From CAZSLI01 sp964607705 (GTDB lineage Bacteria; Actinomycetota; Coriobacteriia; Anaerosomatales; PHET01): a DNA stretch of 64,000 bases. The number at the start of each line of letters is the position of its first letter. Position 1 is the first letter of the stretch. Location of the stretch: assembly GCA_964607705.1 (NCBI GenBank), contig CAZSLI010000001.1, positions 124,001-188,000 of the forward strand. Direction: 5' to 3'. The notes beneath the pieces were generated by a model that was not told the DNA's origin, searched no databases, and saw only the letters and a list, made by a program, of their open reading frames with translations. Positions 15,880 through 24,309 of the stretch are shown here, piece after piece. A program made the translations under genes and the position numbers.

Positions 15880-16150
15880 GATGACGGGGACGAGTACCCG
15901 GCGCATCGGCCCTTCAGCGAGCGGGGACAGTGAGAGCCCGCGGGCGGCGATGTCGGAGAAGATCACCCCTGAGCTCCGGACCGAATGGCTGCCTCGCGCC
16001 GCCGAGTAGGCTCCGGCGGGAGGCTCCCGTTAACGAGCGGCCGAGTGGCGTGCCAGGCGAGTCGATCGCCGCAGCGCAAGCTGGGTGGTACCGCGGAGTG
16101 CGAGATGCGCGCGCTTCGTCCCAGTGGGTAGGGACGAGGCGCGCTTTTGT
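15880..16150 (+). promoter_or_regulatory. T-box leader, isoleucine specifier
   Basis: The leader senses uncharged tRNA-Ile and allows transcription into ileS when isoleucine is short. Stem I is recognised by GACGGGGACGAGTA (15883-15896), the distal AGCGAGCGGGGACAGTGAGAG stretch (about 15936-15955) and the specifier loop GAAGATCACC, where ATC (15962-15964) is an isoleucine codon. The T-box element CTGGGTGGTACCGCGG (16081-16096) holds the bases that pair with the tRNA acceptor end. It matches the class that works by transcription termination, because an intrinsic terminator follows. Between 15760 and 15815 nothing else is seen. Confidence 0.9.
16109..16150 (+). terminator. T-box regulated terminator of ileS
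   Basis: A 14-bp stem (16109-16122 with 16131-16144, one G-U pair) is followed by TTTTGTTTT. It is mutually exclusive with the antiterminator that uses the T-box sequence at 16081-16096. Confidence 0.85.
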
Positions 16151-16202
16151 TTTGCCGTCGTTCGTCAGATGAAGCACATGCCGATGAGAGGGCTGAGCCG
16201 AG

Positions 16203-18953
16203 ATGGCCGACTACAAGGACACGATGAACCTCCCGCAGACGGACTTCCCGATGCGGGCCAACCTCTCCCAGCGCGAGCCGGATTGGCTGAATCGCTGGAA
16301 CGAGATGGACTTGCACGCACGCATGCTTGAAGCGCGCGAGGGGGGCCCAACGTTCATCCTCCACGACGGCCCCCCGTATGCGAACGGCCACATCCACATG
16401 GGCACCGCGTACAACAAGGTGCTCAAGGACCTCATCGTCAAGTACAAGGCCATGCGAGGCCACTGGGCACCGTACGTACCCGGCTGGGACTGCCACGGGC
16501 AACCCATCGAGCATATGGTCGAGAAGAAGCTTGGCCCCGAGAAGATGAAGCAGATCACGCAAGCCAAGCTGCGGGAGCTGTGCCGTGAGTGGGCGCTCAA
16601 CTTCGTGGACGTGCAGCGTGAGGAGTTCAAGCGGCTCGGTGTCATCGGCGACTGGGACGATCCCTATCTGACGCTCAACCCCGCCTACGAGGCCGGGAAC
16701 GTGAAGGTCTTCAAGCAGATGTACGCCGACGGTTCGGTGTACAAGGGCCGCAAGCCGATCCACTGGTGCATCCGCTGCCACACGGCTCTAGCTGAGGCCG
16801 AGATCGAGTACGCCGACGAGACCTCGAACAGCATCTACGTCGCCTTCAGGTTCACCTCCGAGACCCCTTGGGACGCCGAGGGTCAGGCGTCGATGCTCAT
16901 CTGGACGACCACTCCCTGGACGTTGCCCGCTAACGTCGCCGTCACCCTGGCCGAGGATGCCGACTACGTGGGCGTGAAGCTCGCGGATGGCCGCGTGCTC
17001 GTACTCGCCGAGGAACTCGTCGAGTCGGTCGCCGAGATCGCCGGCTGGGAGGGCTTCGAGGTCGTCGGTCCGCGCGTGAAGGGCAGCGATCTCGCCGGTC
17101 TGAAGTATGCGCAGCCGATCCATGAGGGAGTCGAGGGCGTCATCATCACCGGATCGCACGTCGAGCTGTCGACGGGGACCGGCGCCGTTCACACCGCTCC
17201 GGGCCATGGTGAGGAAGACTACCTCGTCGGCATGAAATTCGACCTGCCCATGCCCATGCCCGTGAAGGACGACGGCACCTTCGACGCTGGCGGCGGCCCC
17301 TTCGCCGGGCTTGGCGTCTGGGATGCGAACCCGCAGATAATCGCTTGGCTGGAGGAGCGTGGCACGCTCGTCGCCGCGACCAAGATCACGCACAGCTACC
17401 CGCACTGCTGGCGCTGCAAGCAGCCCGTCATCTTCCGCGCCACTGAGCAGTGGTTCGTGTCCATGGACAAGACAGGCCTGCGCGACAAGGCGATGCAGGC
17501 GATCGGCGAGGTCGACTGGATCCCCGTGTGGAGCGTCAACCGCATCTCGGCGATGGTCGGTGACCGCCCCGACTGGTGCATCAGCCGCCAGCGCGCGTGG
17601 GGTGTGCCGATCCCGGTCTTCACCTGCGTGAAGTGCGGCGAGACCGTCGCCACCGAGGAAACGTTCGATGCTGTCATCCATCTGTTCGAAACCGAGGGCG
17701 CAGACGCCTGGTTCACTAAGAAGCCGAGCGAGTACCTGCCCGAGGGCACGGCGTGCCCGCGTTGTGGCGGGACCGAGCTCGCACCCGAGGACGACATCGT
17801 CGACGTCTGGTGGGAGAGCGGTGTCTCGCACACCAGCGTGCTGGAGGCCCGCCCGGAGCTGCGCCGTCCCGCCGAGATGTATCTCGAAGGCTCTGACCAG
17901 CATCGCGGCTGGTTCCAGTCGTCACTCCTCACGAGCGTGGGCGCCTACGGTGTGGCGCCGTTCGAGAAGGTGCTCACCCACGGCTTCATCGTGGACGGCG
18001 ACGGTCGCAAGATGTCGAAGTCACTGGGCAACACCTTGTCGCCGCTCGATGTCGTGAAGAAGTCGGGCGCCGACATCGTCCGTCTCTGGGTGGCCTCTGC
18101 CGACTACGGCCAGGACGTGAACGTCTCGGACGAGATCCTCGACCGGACGAGCGAGTCGTACCGCCGCATCCGCAACACCTTCCGGTTCCTGCTTTCGAAC
18201 CTCTATGACTACGACCCTGCGGCCGCGGTCGCATTCTCGGACATGCCTGACCTCGACCGGTATGCGCTGGTGGCTCTGTCCGACATGGTCGACAAGGTCA
18301 CGGGCTACTACGAGGAGTGGCGTTTCTATCTCGCCATGCGCACGATCTCCGACTACCTCGGAGACCTGTCATCGGTCTACCTCGATGTTCTCAAGGACCG
18401 GCTCTACGCCGACGCCGCCGACTCCGTCTCGCGCCGAAGCGCGCAGACCGTCCTCGCGCGGATCCTCGGCGTGCTGGTGCGGCTGTTGGCGCCTGTGCTG
18501 TCGTTCACGTGCGAAGAGGTGTGGGACTTCATGCCCGCTGGCCTGAAGGACGCCGAGAGTGTGCACCTGAGCGCCTGGCCTTCGGTGGAGACACCTGCCG
18601 AGGACGCTGCGTCACTGCGCGACGCGTACGCCGTCGTCCTGGCCGTGCGCGAGGACGTCACCAAGGCGCTTGAGGATGCACGCAACGAGAAGCGTATCGG
18701 CAAGAGCCAGGAGGCGAGTGTAGTCGTCACGGCGCCGGATGACGTCGCGACGGTGCTCGAGGCCCGCGGGACCGTTGCCCTCGCCGAGCTGTTCATCGTG
18801 GGTGCCGTCGAGGTGAGACAGGGCGAGGAGTTGTCGGTGACGGTCGACGCCGCGCCTGGCGAGAAGTGCCCACGCTGCTGGAACTTCAGGCAGATCGGCG
18901 TCGACGAGAGGCATCCGGACGTCTGCGGAAGGTGCGCCGAAGTCCTCGGCTAG
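16203..18953 (+). CDS. ileS: Isoleucyl-tRNA synthetase
   Basis: IleS charges tRNA-Ile and edits valine. The 916-aa class I synthetase has the HIGH-type motif HMGT (residues 65-68), the editing (CP1) domain with TTPWTLPANVAV and HTAPGHGEEDY, the KMSKS motif GRKMSKSLGN near residue 603, and a C-terminal zinc finger CPRCWNF...CGRCAEVL. The zinc-finger, ~900-residue form is the bacterial type 1 enzyme. Expression is under the T-box leader directly upstream. Confidence 0.97.
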   Translation: MADYKDTMNLPQTDFPMRANLSQREPDWLNRWNEMDLHARMLEAREGGPTFILHDGPPYANGHIHMGTAYNKVLKDLIVKYKAMRGHWAPYVPGWDCHGQPIEHMVEKKLGPEKMKQITQAKLRELCREWALNFVDVQREEFKRLGVIGDWDDPYLTLNPAYEAGNVKVFKQMYADGSVYKGRKPIHWCIRCHTALAEAEIEYADETSNSIYVAFRFTSETPWDAEGQASMLIWTTTPWTLPANVAVTLAEDADYVGVKLADGRVLVLAEELVESVAEIAGWEGFEVVGPRVKGSDLAGLKYAQPIHEGVEGVIITGSHVELSTGTGAVHTAPGHGEEDYLVGMKFDLPMPMPVKDDGTFDAGGGPFAGLGVWDANPQIIAWLEERGTLVAATKITHSYPHCWRCKQPVIFRATEQWFVSMDKTGLRDKAMQAIGEVDWIPVWSVNRISAMVGDRPDWCISRQRAWGVPIPVFTCVKCGETVATEETFDAVIHLFETEGADAWFTKKPSEYLPEGTACPRCGGTELAPEDDIVDVWWESGVSHTSVLEARPELRRPAEMYLEGSDQHRGWFQSSLLTSVGAYGVAPFEKVLTHGFIVDGDGRKMSKSLGNTLSPLDVVKKSGADIVRLWVASADYGQDVNVSDEILDRTSESYRRIRNTFRFLLSNLYDYDPAAAVAFSDMPDLDRYALVALSDMVDKVTGYYEEWRFYLAMRTISDYLGDLSSVYLDVLKDRLYADAADSVSRRSAQTVLARILGVLVRLLAPVLSFTCEEVWDFMPAGLKDAESVHLSAWPSVETPAEDAASLRDAYAVVLAVREDVTKALEDARNEKRIGKSQEASVVVTAPDDVATVLEARGTVALAELFIVGAVEVRQGEELSVTVDAAPGEKCPRCWNFRQIGVDERHPDVCGRCAEVLG

Positions 18954-18987
18954 AGTGCTCGATGAGCAGGGGTTTTCTGCCGTCGAG

Positions 18988-18996
18988 TGGTATACT
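18988..18996 (+). promoter_or_regulatory. Extended -10 promoter before the DksA-like gene
   Basis: TGG followed by TATACT (18991-18996) forms an extended -10 element; no good -35 is present, as is usual for this type. It lies 35 nt after the ileS stop and 70 nt before the next start. Confidence 0.5.
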
Positions 18997-19015
18997 CAAA
19001 TGTATCCAGAGGAGC

Positions 19016-19038
19016 GCGCCCGGCGTACCGGGCGCTTT
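19016..19038 (+). other. Hairpin in the leader of the DksA-like gene
   Basis: GCGCCCGG (19016-19023) pairs with CCGGGCGC (19028-19035) around a CGTA loop, followed by TTTCC. It could terminate ileS read-through or lie in the short leader of the next gene. The weak T-run makes the role uncertain. Confidence 0.4.
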
Positions 19039-19065
19039 CCATGCGCGGACCATGGGGCGGTGAAG

Positions 19066-19431
19066 ATGGACGCGGTCAAGCTCGAAGAACTCAGAGGTTA
19101 TCTCGACGCCGAACGGGCACGTCTCGAGGCAGAAGTCGCCGAGATCGAGGCCGCTGACCGGGACAGCCTGTCGGAAGCGAGCGGCGAGAACGCCTATCGC
19201 GATCACATGGCGGACCAGGGCTCGGCCACCTTCGAGCGTGAGTTGGACATGACGTTCGAAGAGAACCTGCGCAACCATCTCGCGGAGGTTCGGGCCGCGC
19301 TGGCGCGCATCGACTCAGGCAAGTACGGAGAGTGCGAGCGGTGCGGCGATGCGATACCGCTCGATCGCATGGAGGCCGTTCCGACCGCGAGCTTGTGCAT
19401 ATCGTGCAAATCAGCCGACGAGCACCGCTAG
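19066..19431 (+). CDS. DksA/TraR-type zinc finger protein
   Basis: The 121-aa product has a helical coiled-coil N-terminus (LRGYLDAERARLEAEVAEIE) and a C-terminal four-cysteine zinc finger, CERCG...LCISC. Members bind RNA polymerase or act as small regulators. The central SGENAYRDHMADQGSATFERE segment matches the YteA/DksA-like proteins seen beside ileS-lspA in Gram-positive bacteria. ATG 19066 has GGGGCGG 5 nt upstream; GTG 19060 is an alternative. The stop lies inside the likely lspA start region. Confidence 0.85.
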   Translation: MDAVKLEELRGYLDAERARLEAEVAEIEAADRDSLSEASGENAYRDHMADQGSATFERELDMTFEENLRNHLAEVRAALARIDSGKYGECERCGDAIPLDRMEAVPTASLCISCKSADEHR

Positions 19432-20069
19432 CATTGGCGCATCCGGCACGGGTCTTTTGGATCATCGCTGGAGCCGTCCTCCTGGTCGACCAGCTGACAA
19501 AGGTCTACGTCCGCGGCTTGTGGGCGTCACTTGCGATGGCGCATCCTCTCGATCGGCTCTTGGGCGGATCGATCACGCCGCGATTCGGGAGCGGTGACTT
19601 CGTCCCGCTCATCGGCAGCGCGCTTCGGCTCTCGTTCGTGCGCAACGCCGGGGCGGCCTTCGGGCTCTTGCCGGGGAAACAGCCGATCTTCATGGCGACC
19701 TCTCTTATCGTGCTGATCGTCGTCGCTGCGTACTGGAGGCGGGATCGGCCCACCGCCTGGCCGGTCGTTGTCGGCCTTGCGCTCGTCACGTCCGGCGCCG
19801 TGGGCAATCTCATCGACCGCGCCGTCATAGGCAGCGTGACCGACTTCTTCGACCTCGCTGCGGTCGACTTCCCGGTGTTCAACATCGCTGACTCGGCCAT
19901 CGTGATCGGCGTGGGGCTGCTCATCGCGTGGCTGCTGTTCGGTCCTCAACCCGCGGTCGGTCCTGACCCCGAGACGGGGCCGACCCTGGATGCCGTACCT
20001 CAGGCCGAACCTGTACCTCGGGCCGGGACCACGACGGATCCAGGGCACGACGATGTGGTGCAGTCGTGA
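19395..20069 (+). CDS. lspA: Signal peptidase II (lipoprotein signal peptidase)
   Basis: LspA cleaves prolipoproteins, for example PstS in this window. The product has four membrane segments and the family motifs RNAGAAFG, GNLIDR (first catalytic Asp) and FNIADSAI (second catalytic Asp). The exact start is uncertain: GTG 19395, GTG 19404 or TTG 19434 all fit, and none has a strong ribosome site. The C-terminus carries an unusual hydrophilic extension of about 40 residues (PQPAVGPDPETGPTLDAVP...). Its TGA overlaps the GTG of rluD. Confidence 0.88.
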   Translation: MHIVQISRRAPLALAHPARVFWIIAGAVLLVDQLTKVYVRGLWASLAMAHPLDRLLGGSITPRFGSGDFVPLIGSALRLSFVRNAGAAFGLLPGKQPIFMATSLIVLIVVAAYWRRDRPTAWPVVVGLALVTSGAVGNLIDRAVIGSVTDFFDLAAVDFPVFNIADSAIVIGVGLLIAWLLFGPQPAVGPDPETGPTLDAVPQAEPVPRAGTTTDPGHDDVVQS

Positions 20070-21079
20070 GGCCGACCGACTACTACGAGCACGTCATCAG
20101 TGAAGACGAGCAGGGGATGCGGCTCGACGCAGTCCTCGGCAACCTGGGGTTCCTGCCGAGCCGCTCGGCGGCAGCGAAACTCATCGAGGACGGCCACGTG
20201 ACCGTGGACGGCGCACCGACGATCAAGCGCTACAGCGTGCGGGCCGGCGAGCGCATCGAGATCGAGGTGCCACCTCACGAGGCTTCAGGTCTGATTCCCG
20301 AGGCGATCCCGCTTGATATCCGGTATGAGGACGAGCACATGATCGTCCTCTCCAAGCCAGCGGGCCTGGTGGTTCACCCCGCTCAGGGCCACTGGACCGG
20401 GACGCTCGTCCACGCCCTGCTCGCGCACGCCGAGGACCTCGGATCGCTCGCCGGCGAGGACAGGCCCGGCATCGTCCACCGGCTCGACAAGGACACCAGC
20501 GGTCTCATGATGGTTGCCAAGAGCGACATGGCGCAGGTCGCTTTGCAGGAAGCCATCAAGGTCCGGTCGATAGACCGTCGCTATCTGACGCTCGTCCACG
20601 GTTGGATCGCGCCCGACAGCGGACTGATCGACGCGCCTCTGGCCCGTGACCAGCGCGAGCGCATGAAGATGTCGGTCTCTGACCACCCCGACGCGAAGCA
20701 GTCAGTGACGACATTCCGCGTCCTGGAGCGTTTCGAGGCCGGTGCCTATGATGACGGCTTCACCTTCCTCGAATGCAAGCTCTACACGGGGCGGACACAC
20801 CAGATCCGCGTCCACATGGCCTACATCAAACACCCGTGCGTCGGCGATCCGATGTACGGTGTAGGCAAGCCAAAGGCGGACTTGGGCCTTGAGCGACAGT
20901 TCCTGCACGCCTACCGTCTGGAACTCGAGCACCCGATAACCGGGGAGGCGCTCTCGTTCCTCGATCCTCCGCCTGAGGACCTGATGAGTCGTCTTCGGCA
21001 GATAGCCGATCTGTCCACCGGCCGCACTAAGGCCGGCGACGAGGTCGTTTCCTTGCTTGCTGACGGCAGAAAGCCGTAA
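20066..21079 (+). CDS. rluD: Ribosomal large subunit pseudouridine synthase, RluD/RluA family
   Basis: The enzyme converts uridines in 23S rRNA to pseudouridine. The 337-aa product has an N-terminal S4 RNA-binding domain (LPSRSAAAKLIEDGHVTVDG), the RluA-family block LSKPAGLVVHPAQGH, the catalytic Asp in GIVHRLDKDTSGLM and the LYTGRTHQIRVHM motif. Start overlaps lspA by 4 nt, the usual lspA-rluD arrangement. Assignment to RluD rather than a sister enzyme rests on the S4 domain and context. Confidence 0.92.
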   Translation: MRPTDYYEHVISEDEQGMRLDAVLGNLGFLPSRSAAAKLIEDGHVTVDGAPTIKRYSVRAGERIEIEVPPHEASGLIPEAIPLDIRYEDEHMIVLSKPAGLVVHPAQGHWTGTLVHALLAHAEDLGSLAGEDRPGIVHRLDKDTSGLMMVAKSDMAQVALQEAIKVRSIDRRYLTLVHGWIAPDSGLIDAPLARDQRERMKMSVSDHPDAKQSVTTFRVLERFEAGAYDDGFTFLECKLYTGRTHQIRVHMAYIKHPCVGDPMYGVGKPKADLGLERQFLHAYRLELEHPITGEALSFLDPPPEDLMSRLRQIADLSTGRTKAGDEVVSLLADGRKP

Positions 21080-21126
21080 TCTCGGTTCGGGACGTCGGGG
21101 GGACGTCGCCGGCAGGGGGAGTCGAA

Positions 21127-22620
21127 TTGGCAGCCATGAGGAGACCGCGTGCCTTGCTGACGGCGTTCGTTTACGCCGCCATCGCCACCGCATGGATCCT
21201 GCTGTCGGATTTCGTCGTCGATCTGCTGCCTATCGGACTGCAAGAGAGCATCCAGTCCATCAAGGGCGTCGGCTTCGTCTTGGTGACCGCGATCGCACTG
21301 TATGCGCTCATCGATCGTTACAGCGAGCAGACCGAGCGCGAGGCGATGCGGACGGCCGCGCTCGAGAGGATGCTTTCCCAAGTAGTAGGAACGGTTCCCA
21401 TCGGTCTGGTCGTGACCACTGACGACGGCAGCGTGGTCTTCATGAACGAGACTGCCGAGAAGCTGCTCGGAGTGTCCAACAAGGACGCAGTAGGGCACCA
21501 GTTCGAACAAGTCTCCTGCGGCGAGTCCGCAGACGCGGCCCTGCTTGGTGAGTTGTTGCGGGTGGGTCATCTGGACCGGATGGACCTGCCGCCGACCGAC
21601 TCGCGGCCCGCACGCACGTTGATGGCGCTCTCGGCACCGGTCGACCCGAGCGTTCCCGCCTCGGGGTACTCGATCGCCCTTGCCGAGATCAGCGACGTCC
21701 AGCGCGACCGCGAGCGGCTCCAGCGTTCGCTCGAGGGATTCGGTTTCCTAGTGCCCGCGCTCGAGGAGGCGGCACACGCGAGTGAGGAGGCCCTGCTGCT
21801 CAAACGTGTCGCCGAGCTGGCGGTCAAATCGGGACGCTATGCAGCGGTGTGGGCCGTGGCACTCGACAGGGACGCCCAACGGTACACGACCGTCGCTCGT
21901 CTCGGCATGGGCGAGAGAACGAGCGAGATCGCACATTTCATGGAGGAGCGGGCGGTCGCCAACCCTCGCGCGTCGAAGATGCCGTTCGGTTCGGTGGACG
22001 AGATCATGGTCGCGAACGACGTCGTACGCGACCCGGCCAACGTCTGGCACCCCGCCGCCCTCGAGGACTCGTTCGGCTCAACGGCCACCATGTCGATCTT
22101 CTCGGGCGGACGTCTGGCTGGCGCTCTTACCTTCTTCGCAACCGAGGCCGGCGCGTTCGACGCTGCAGAACTCGAGATGCTGCGGACACTTCTGACCGAG
22201 CTGTCCTACGCAGTGGGTCGGATGAACCTCGACAGGCAACGATTGGTCGCCGAAGAAGCGTCGCTGGGTGACCACCGGGCCTATCACGAGCTGTTCACCC
22301 ACCACCCGGCGCCCATGTGGGTCTACGACCTCGAAACCCTTCAGTTCCTGGCTGTCAATGACGCGGCAGTCAAGAAGTACGGCTACTCGGAGGACGAGTT
22401 CCTCGCCATGACTATCAGCGACATCCGGCCGAAGAGCGAGGTGCCACGGCTGCTCAGCAACGTGCAGTCGGTCGCCGGTGGCTTCGAGGACGCCGGCGTC
22501 TGGACACACTTCGACAACAGTGGCCGCGAGTTCCCGGTGCATATCTACTCCCATACCATCGATTGGGCTGGACGCGCCGCCAAGCTCGTCATGGTGATGG
22601 AGGTCGCCCGGATCGAGTAG
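21127..22620 (+). CDS. Membrane PAS-GAF-PAS protein without output domain
   Basis: The 497-aa product has two membrane helices (about residues 9-33 and 45-65) and then a PAS domain (about 80-180, VGTVPIGLVVTTDDGSVVFMNETAE...), a GAF-like domain (about 230-365) and a C-terminal PAS domain (about 385-495, FTHHPAPMWVYDLETLQFLAVND, YGYSEDEFLAMTISDI). No kinase, GGDEF, EAL, HTH or methyl-accepting region follows, so it would have to signal through a partner. TTG 21127 has CAGGGGGA 6 nt upstream; ATG 21136 is an alternative. It stands alone before the pyr promoter. Confidence 0.85.
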   Translation: MAAMRRPRALLTAFVYAAIATAWILLSDFVVDLLPIGLQESIQSIKGVGFVLVTAIALYALIDRYSEQTEREAMRTAALERMLSQVVGTVPIGLVVTTDDGSVVFMNETAEKLLGVSNKDAVGHQFEQVSCGESADAALLGELLRVGHLDRMDLPPTDSRPARTLMALSAPVDPSVPASGYSIALAEISDVQRDRERLQRSLEGFGFLVPALEEAAHASEEALLLKRVAELAVKSGRYAAVWAVALDRDAQRYTTVARLGMGERTSEIAHFMEERAVANPRASKMPFGSVDEIMVANDVVRDPANVWHPAALEDSFGSTATMSIFSGGRLAGALTFFATEAGAFDAAELEMLRTLLTELSYAVGRMNLDRQRLVAEEASLGDHRAYHELFTHHPAPMWVYDLETLQFLAVNDAAVKKYGYSEDEFLAMTISDIRPKSEVPRLLSNVQSVAGGFEDAGVWTHFDNSGREFPVHIYSHTIDWAGRAAKLVMVMEVARIE

Positions 22621-22624
22621 GCGG

Positions 22625-22653
22625 TTGTCCTCGGCGGCTGGTTCGGGTAGTCT
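22625..22653 (+). promoter_or_regulatory. Promoter of the pyr operon
   Basis: TTGTCC (22625-22630) and TAGTCT (22648-22653) are spaced by 17 nt, directly after the previous gene. The start of transcription would be near 22660, just before the PyrR-binding loop. Confidence 0.65.
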
Positions 22654-22670
22654 GTGCCACGACCTTTAAG

Positions 22671-22695
22671 CCCGGTCCCGTGAGGCCGGCAAGGG
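22671..22695 (+). promoter_or_regulatory. PyrR-binding loop of the pyr attenuator
   Basis: GGTCCCGTGAGGCCGGCAAG (22674-22693) fits the PyrR anti-antiterminator consensus, with the conserved TCC.GTGAGG loop and GCAAGG 3' side. PyrR bound to UMP would stabilise this stem and favour the downstream terminator, shutting the operon when pyrimidines are plentiful. Confidence 0.88.
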
Positions 22696-22757
22696 CCAAA
22701 CATCTCGCATACCGCAGCTCGCGCCGAGACGGCGCGCACGCACCACGCCAGACGTTT

Positions 22758-22795
22758 ACGCCTCTTGCCGGCATCCTCGGCGAGTAGGCGTTTTC
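22758..22795 (+). terminator. Attenuator terminator before pyrR
   Basis: ACGCCT (22758-22763) pairs with AGGCGT near 22786-22791, with an inner TGCCG/CGGC stem, followed by TTTTCTTG. It lies between the PyrR loop and the pyrR ribosome site (AGGAGG at 22803-22808). Confidence 0.75.
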
Positions 22796-22815
22796 TTGTA
22801 TCAGGAGGTGCGTGC

Positions 22816-23373
22816 GTGGAGTATCGAACGAAGGCGACGGTGATGGATGCCGAAGCCATCTCACGTGCCGTGACCCGCATCGCCCACGAGATCCTCGAGG
22901 CGAACAAGGGTGCCGGCAATCTGGCTCTCGTAGGAATCGTGACGCGCGGAGCCGCACTGGCCGAGGTGCTCGCGGCCCGCATCGCCGAGATCGAAGGCGC
23001 TGAGGTGCCGGTGGGCACGCTCGACATCAGCTTCTACCGCGACGACCTCGCGATCCGTCTCAACCCCGAGGTGCACCGCACCGACATCCCATTCGACGTC
23101 GAGGGTCGCGACGTCGTGCTCGTCGATGACGTGCTGTTCACCGGCCGCACGATCCGCTCGGCGATGGACGCCCTTATGGACTACGGCCGCCCGTGCTCGG
23201 TGCAACTCGCAGTGCTCGTCGACCGGGGCCACCGGGAGCTTCCCATCCGCGCAGACTACGTGGGCAAGAACGTGCCCTCGTCCGGCCGAGAGCGGGTTCG
23301 CGTGCTGAGCGAGGCCGTCGACGGGCGCGATGCCGTCGAGATCCTCGAGCGTGTAGGGGAGGGCGAGGCGTAG
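22816..23373 (+). CDS. pyrR: Pyrimidine operon attenuation protein / uracil phosphoribosyltransferase PyrR
   Basis: PyrR binds the leader RNA of pyr genes in response to UMP and has weak uracil phosphoribosyltransferase activity. The 185-aa product has a type I PRTase fold: IVTRGAALAEVLAARI, the ISFYRDDL motif and the PRPP loop VVLVDDVLFTGRTIRSA. GTG 22816 has AGGAGG 8 nt upstream. First gene of the operon and probably controls it through the site at 22671. Confidence 0.96.
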   Translation: MEYRTKATVMDAEAISRAVTRIAHEILEANKGAGNLALVGIVTRGAALAEVLAARIAEIEGAEVPVGTLDISFYRDDLAIRLNPEVHRTDIPFDVEGRDVVLVDDVLFTGRTIRSAMDALMDYGRPCSVQLAVLVDRGHRELPIRADYVGKNVPSSGRERVRVLSEAVDGRDAVEILERVGEGEA

Positions 23374-24309
23374 ATGCTCTCCAGTAAGCACATTCTCGGC
23401 ATGAGTGACCTGACGGCCGACGAGGTCTCGCTGATCCTCGATACCGCCGAGTCGTTCAAGGAGGTCAACGAGCGCCGTATCAAGAAGCTGCCGACCCTCA
23501 GGGGCCGCACGGTGGTCAACCTGTTCCTCGAGCCGAGCACGCGCACGCGCACAAGCTTCGAGCTCGCAGCCAAGCGCCTCTCGGCCGACGGCATCAACTT
23601 CTCCGCTTCCGCTTCGGCGACCGTCAAGGGCGAGTCGCTAGCCGATACCGCCGAGACGCTTTCAGCGATGGCTTGCGACCTGGTCATCGTGCGGCACAAG
23701 TACGCTGGCGCGCCTCGGCTCCTCGCCGACCACATGGATGCACACATCATCAACGGCGGCGACGGCATCCACGAGCATCCCACGCAGGCGCTGCTCGACC
23801 TCTTCACAATGCGGGAGAGGCTCGGCAAGCTCGAAGGGCTCACCGTTGGCATCGTCGGCGACATCGCGCACTCGCGCGTCGCTGGCTCGCTCGTGCCTGC
23901 GCTCAAGATGATGGGCGCCACGCCGCTCATCATCGCGCCACCCACGCTCCTGCCGGCGCGGCCGGATGTCCTCGGCGCCGAGGTGGCGCCATCGCTCGAC
24001 GAGGTGCTGCCGGATCTCGACGTGGCTTACATGCTGCGCATCCAGATGGAGCGTGCCGAGGGCATGCCCTTCCCGTCCCTGCGCGAATACTCGCGGCTGT
24101 ACGGGATGAACGAGGCGCGGCTGGCGAAGATGAAGCCGCACGCCATCGTCATGCACCCCGGACCCATGAACCGCGGCGTGGAGATCAGCGCCGCCGTGGC
24201 CGACAGCGAGCGCTCGCTGGTGCTCGATCAAGTGAACGCAGGCGTGGCCGTCCGCATGGCTGCGATGTACCTGCTGCTGGGAGGTGAGGCGAGTGGCGCT
24301 GCTGCTTAG
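23374..24309 (+). CDS. pyrB: Aspartate carbamoyltransferase catalytic subunit
   Basis: PyrB condenses carbamoyl phosphate with aspartate. The 311-aa product has the carbamoyl-phosphate motif EPSTRTRTSFELA, HPTQALLDLFT and the aspartate-binding MLRIQMERAE and HPGPMNRG. No regulatory pyrI is present. The ATG follows directly on the pyrR stop and the 3' end overlaps pyrC by 17 nt. Confidence 0.97.
   Translation: MLSSKHILGMSDLTADEVSLILDTAESFKEVNERRIKKLPTLRGRTVVNLFLEPSTRTRTSFELAAKRLSADGINFSASASATVKGESLADTAETLSAMACDLVIVRHKYAGAPRLLADHMDAHIINGGDGIHEHPTQALLDLFTMRERLGKLEGLTVGIVGDIAHSRVAGSLVPALKMMGATPLIIAPPTLLPARPDVLGAEVAPSLDEVLPDLDVAYMLRIQMERAEGMPFPSLREYSRLYGMNEARLAKMKPHAIVMHPGPMNRGVEISAAVADSERSLVLDQVNAGVAVRMAAMYLLLGGEASGAAA

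Noticed and set aside
21080..21126. Repeated GGACGTCG in the gap after rluD as an operator
   Set aside because: The two copies are short, GC-rich and likely by chance in this genome. No promoter element is associated with them.
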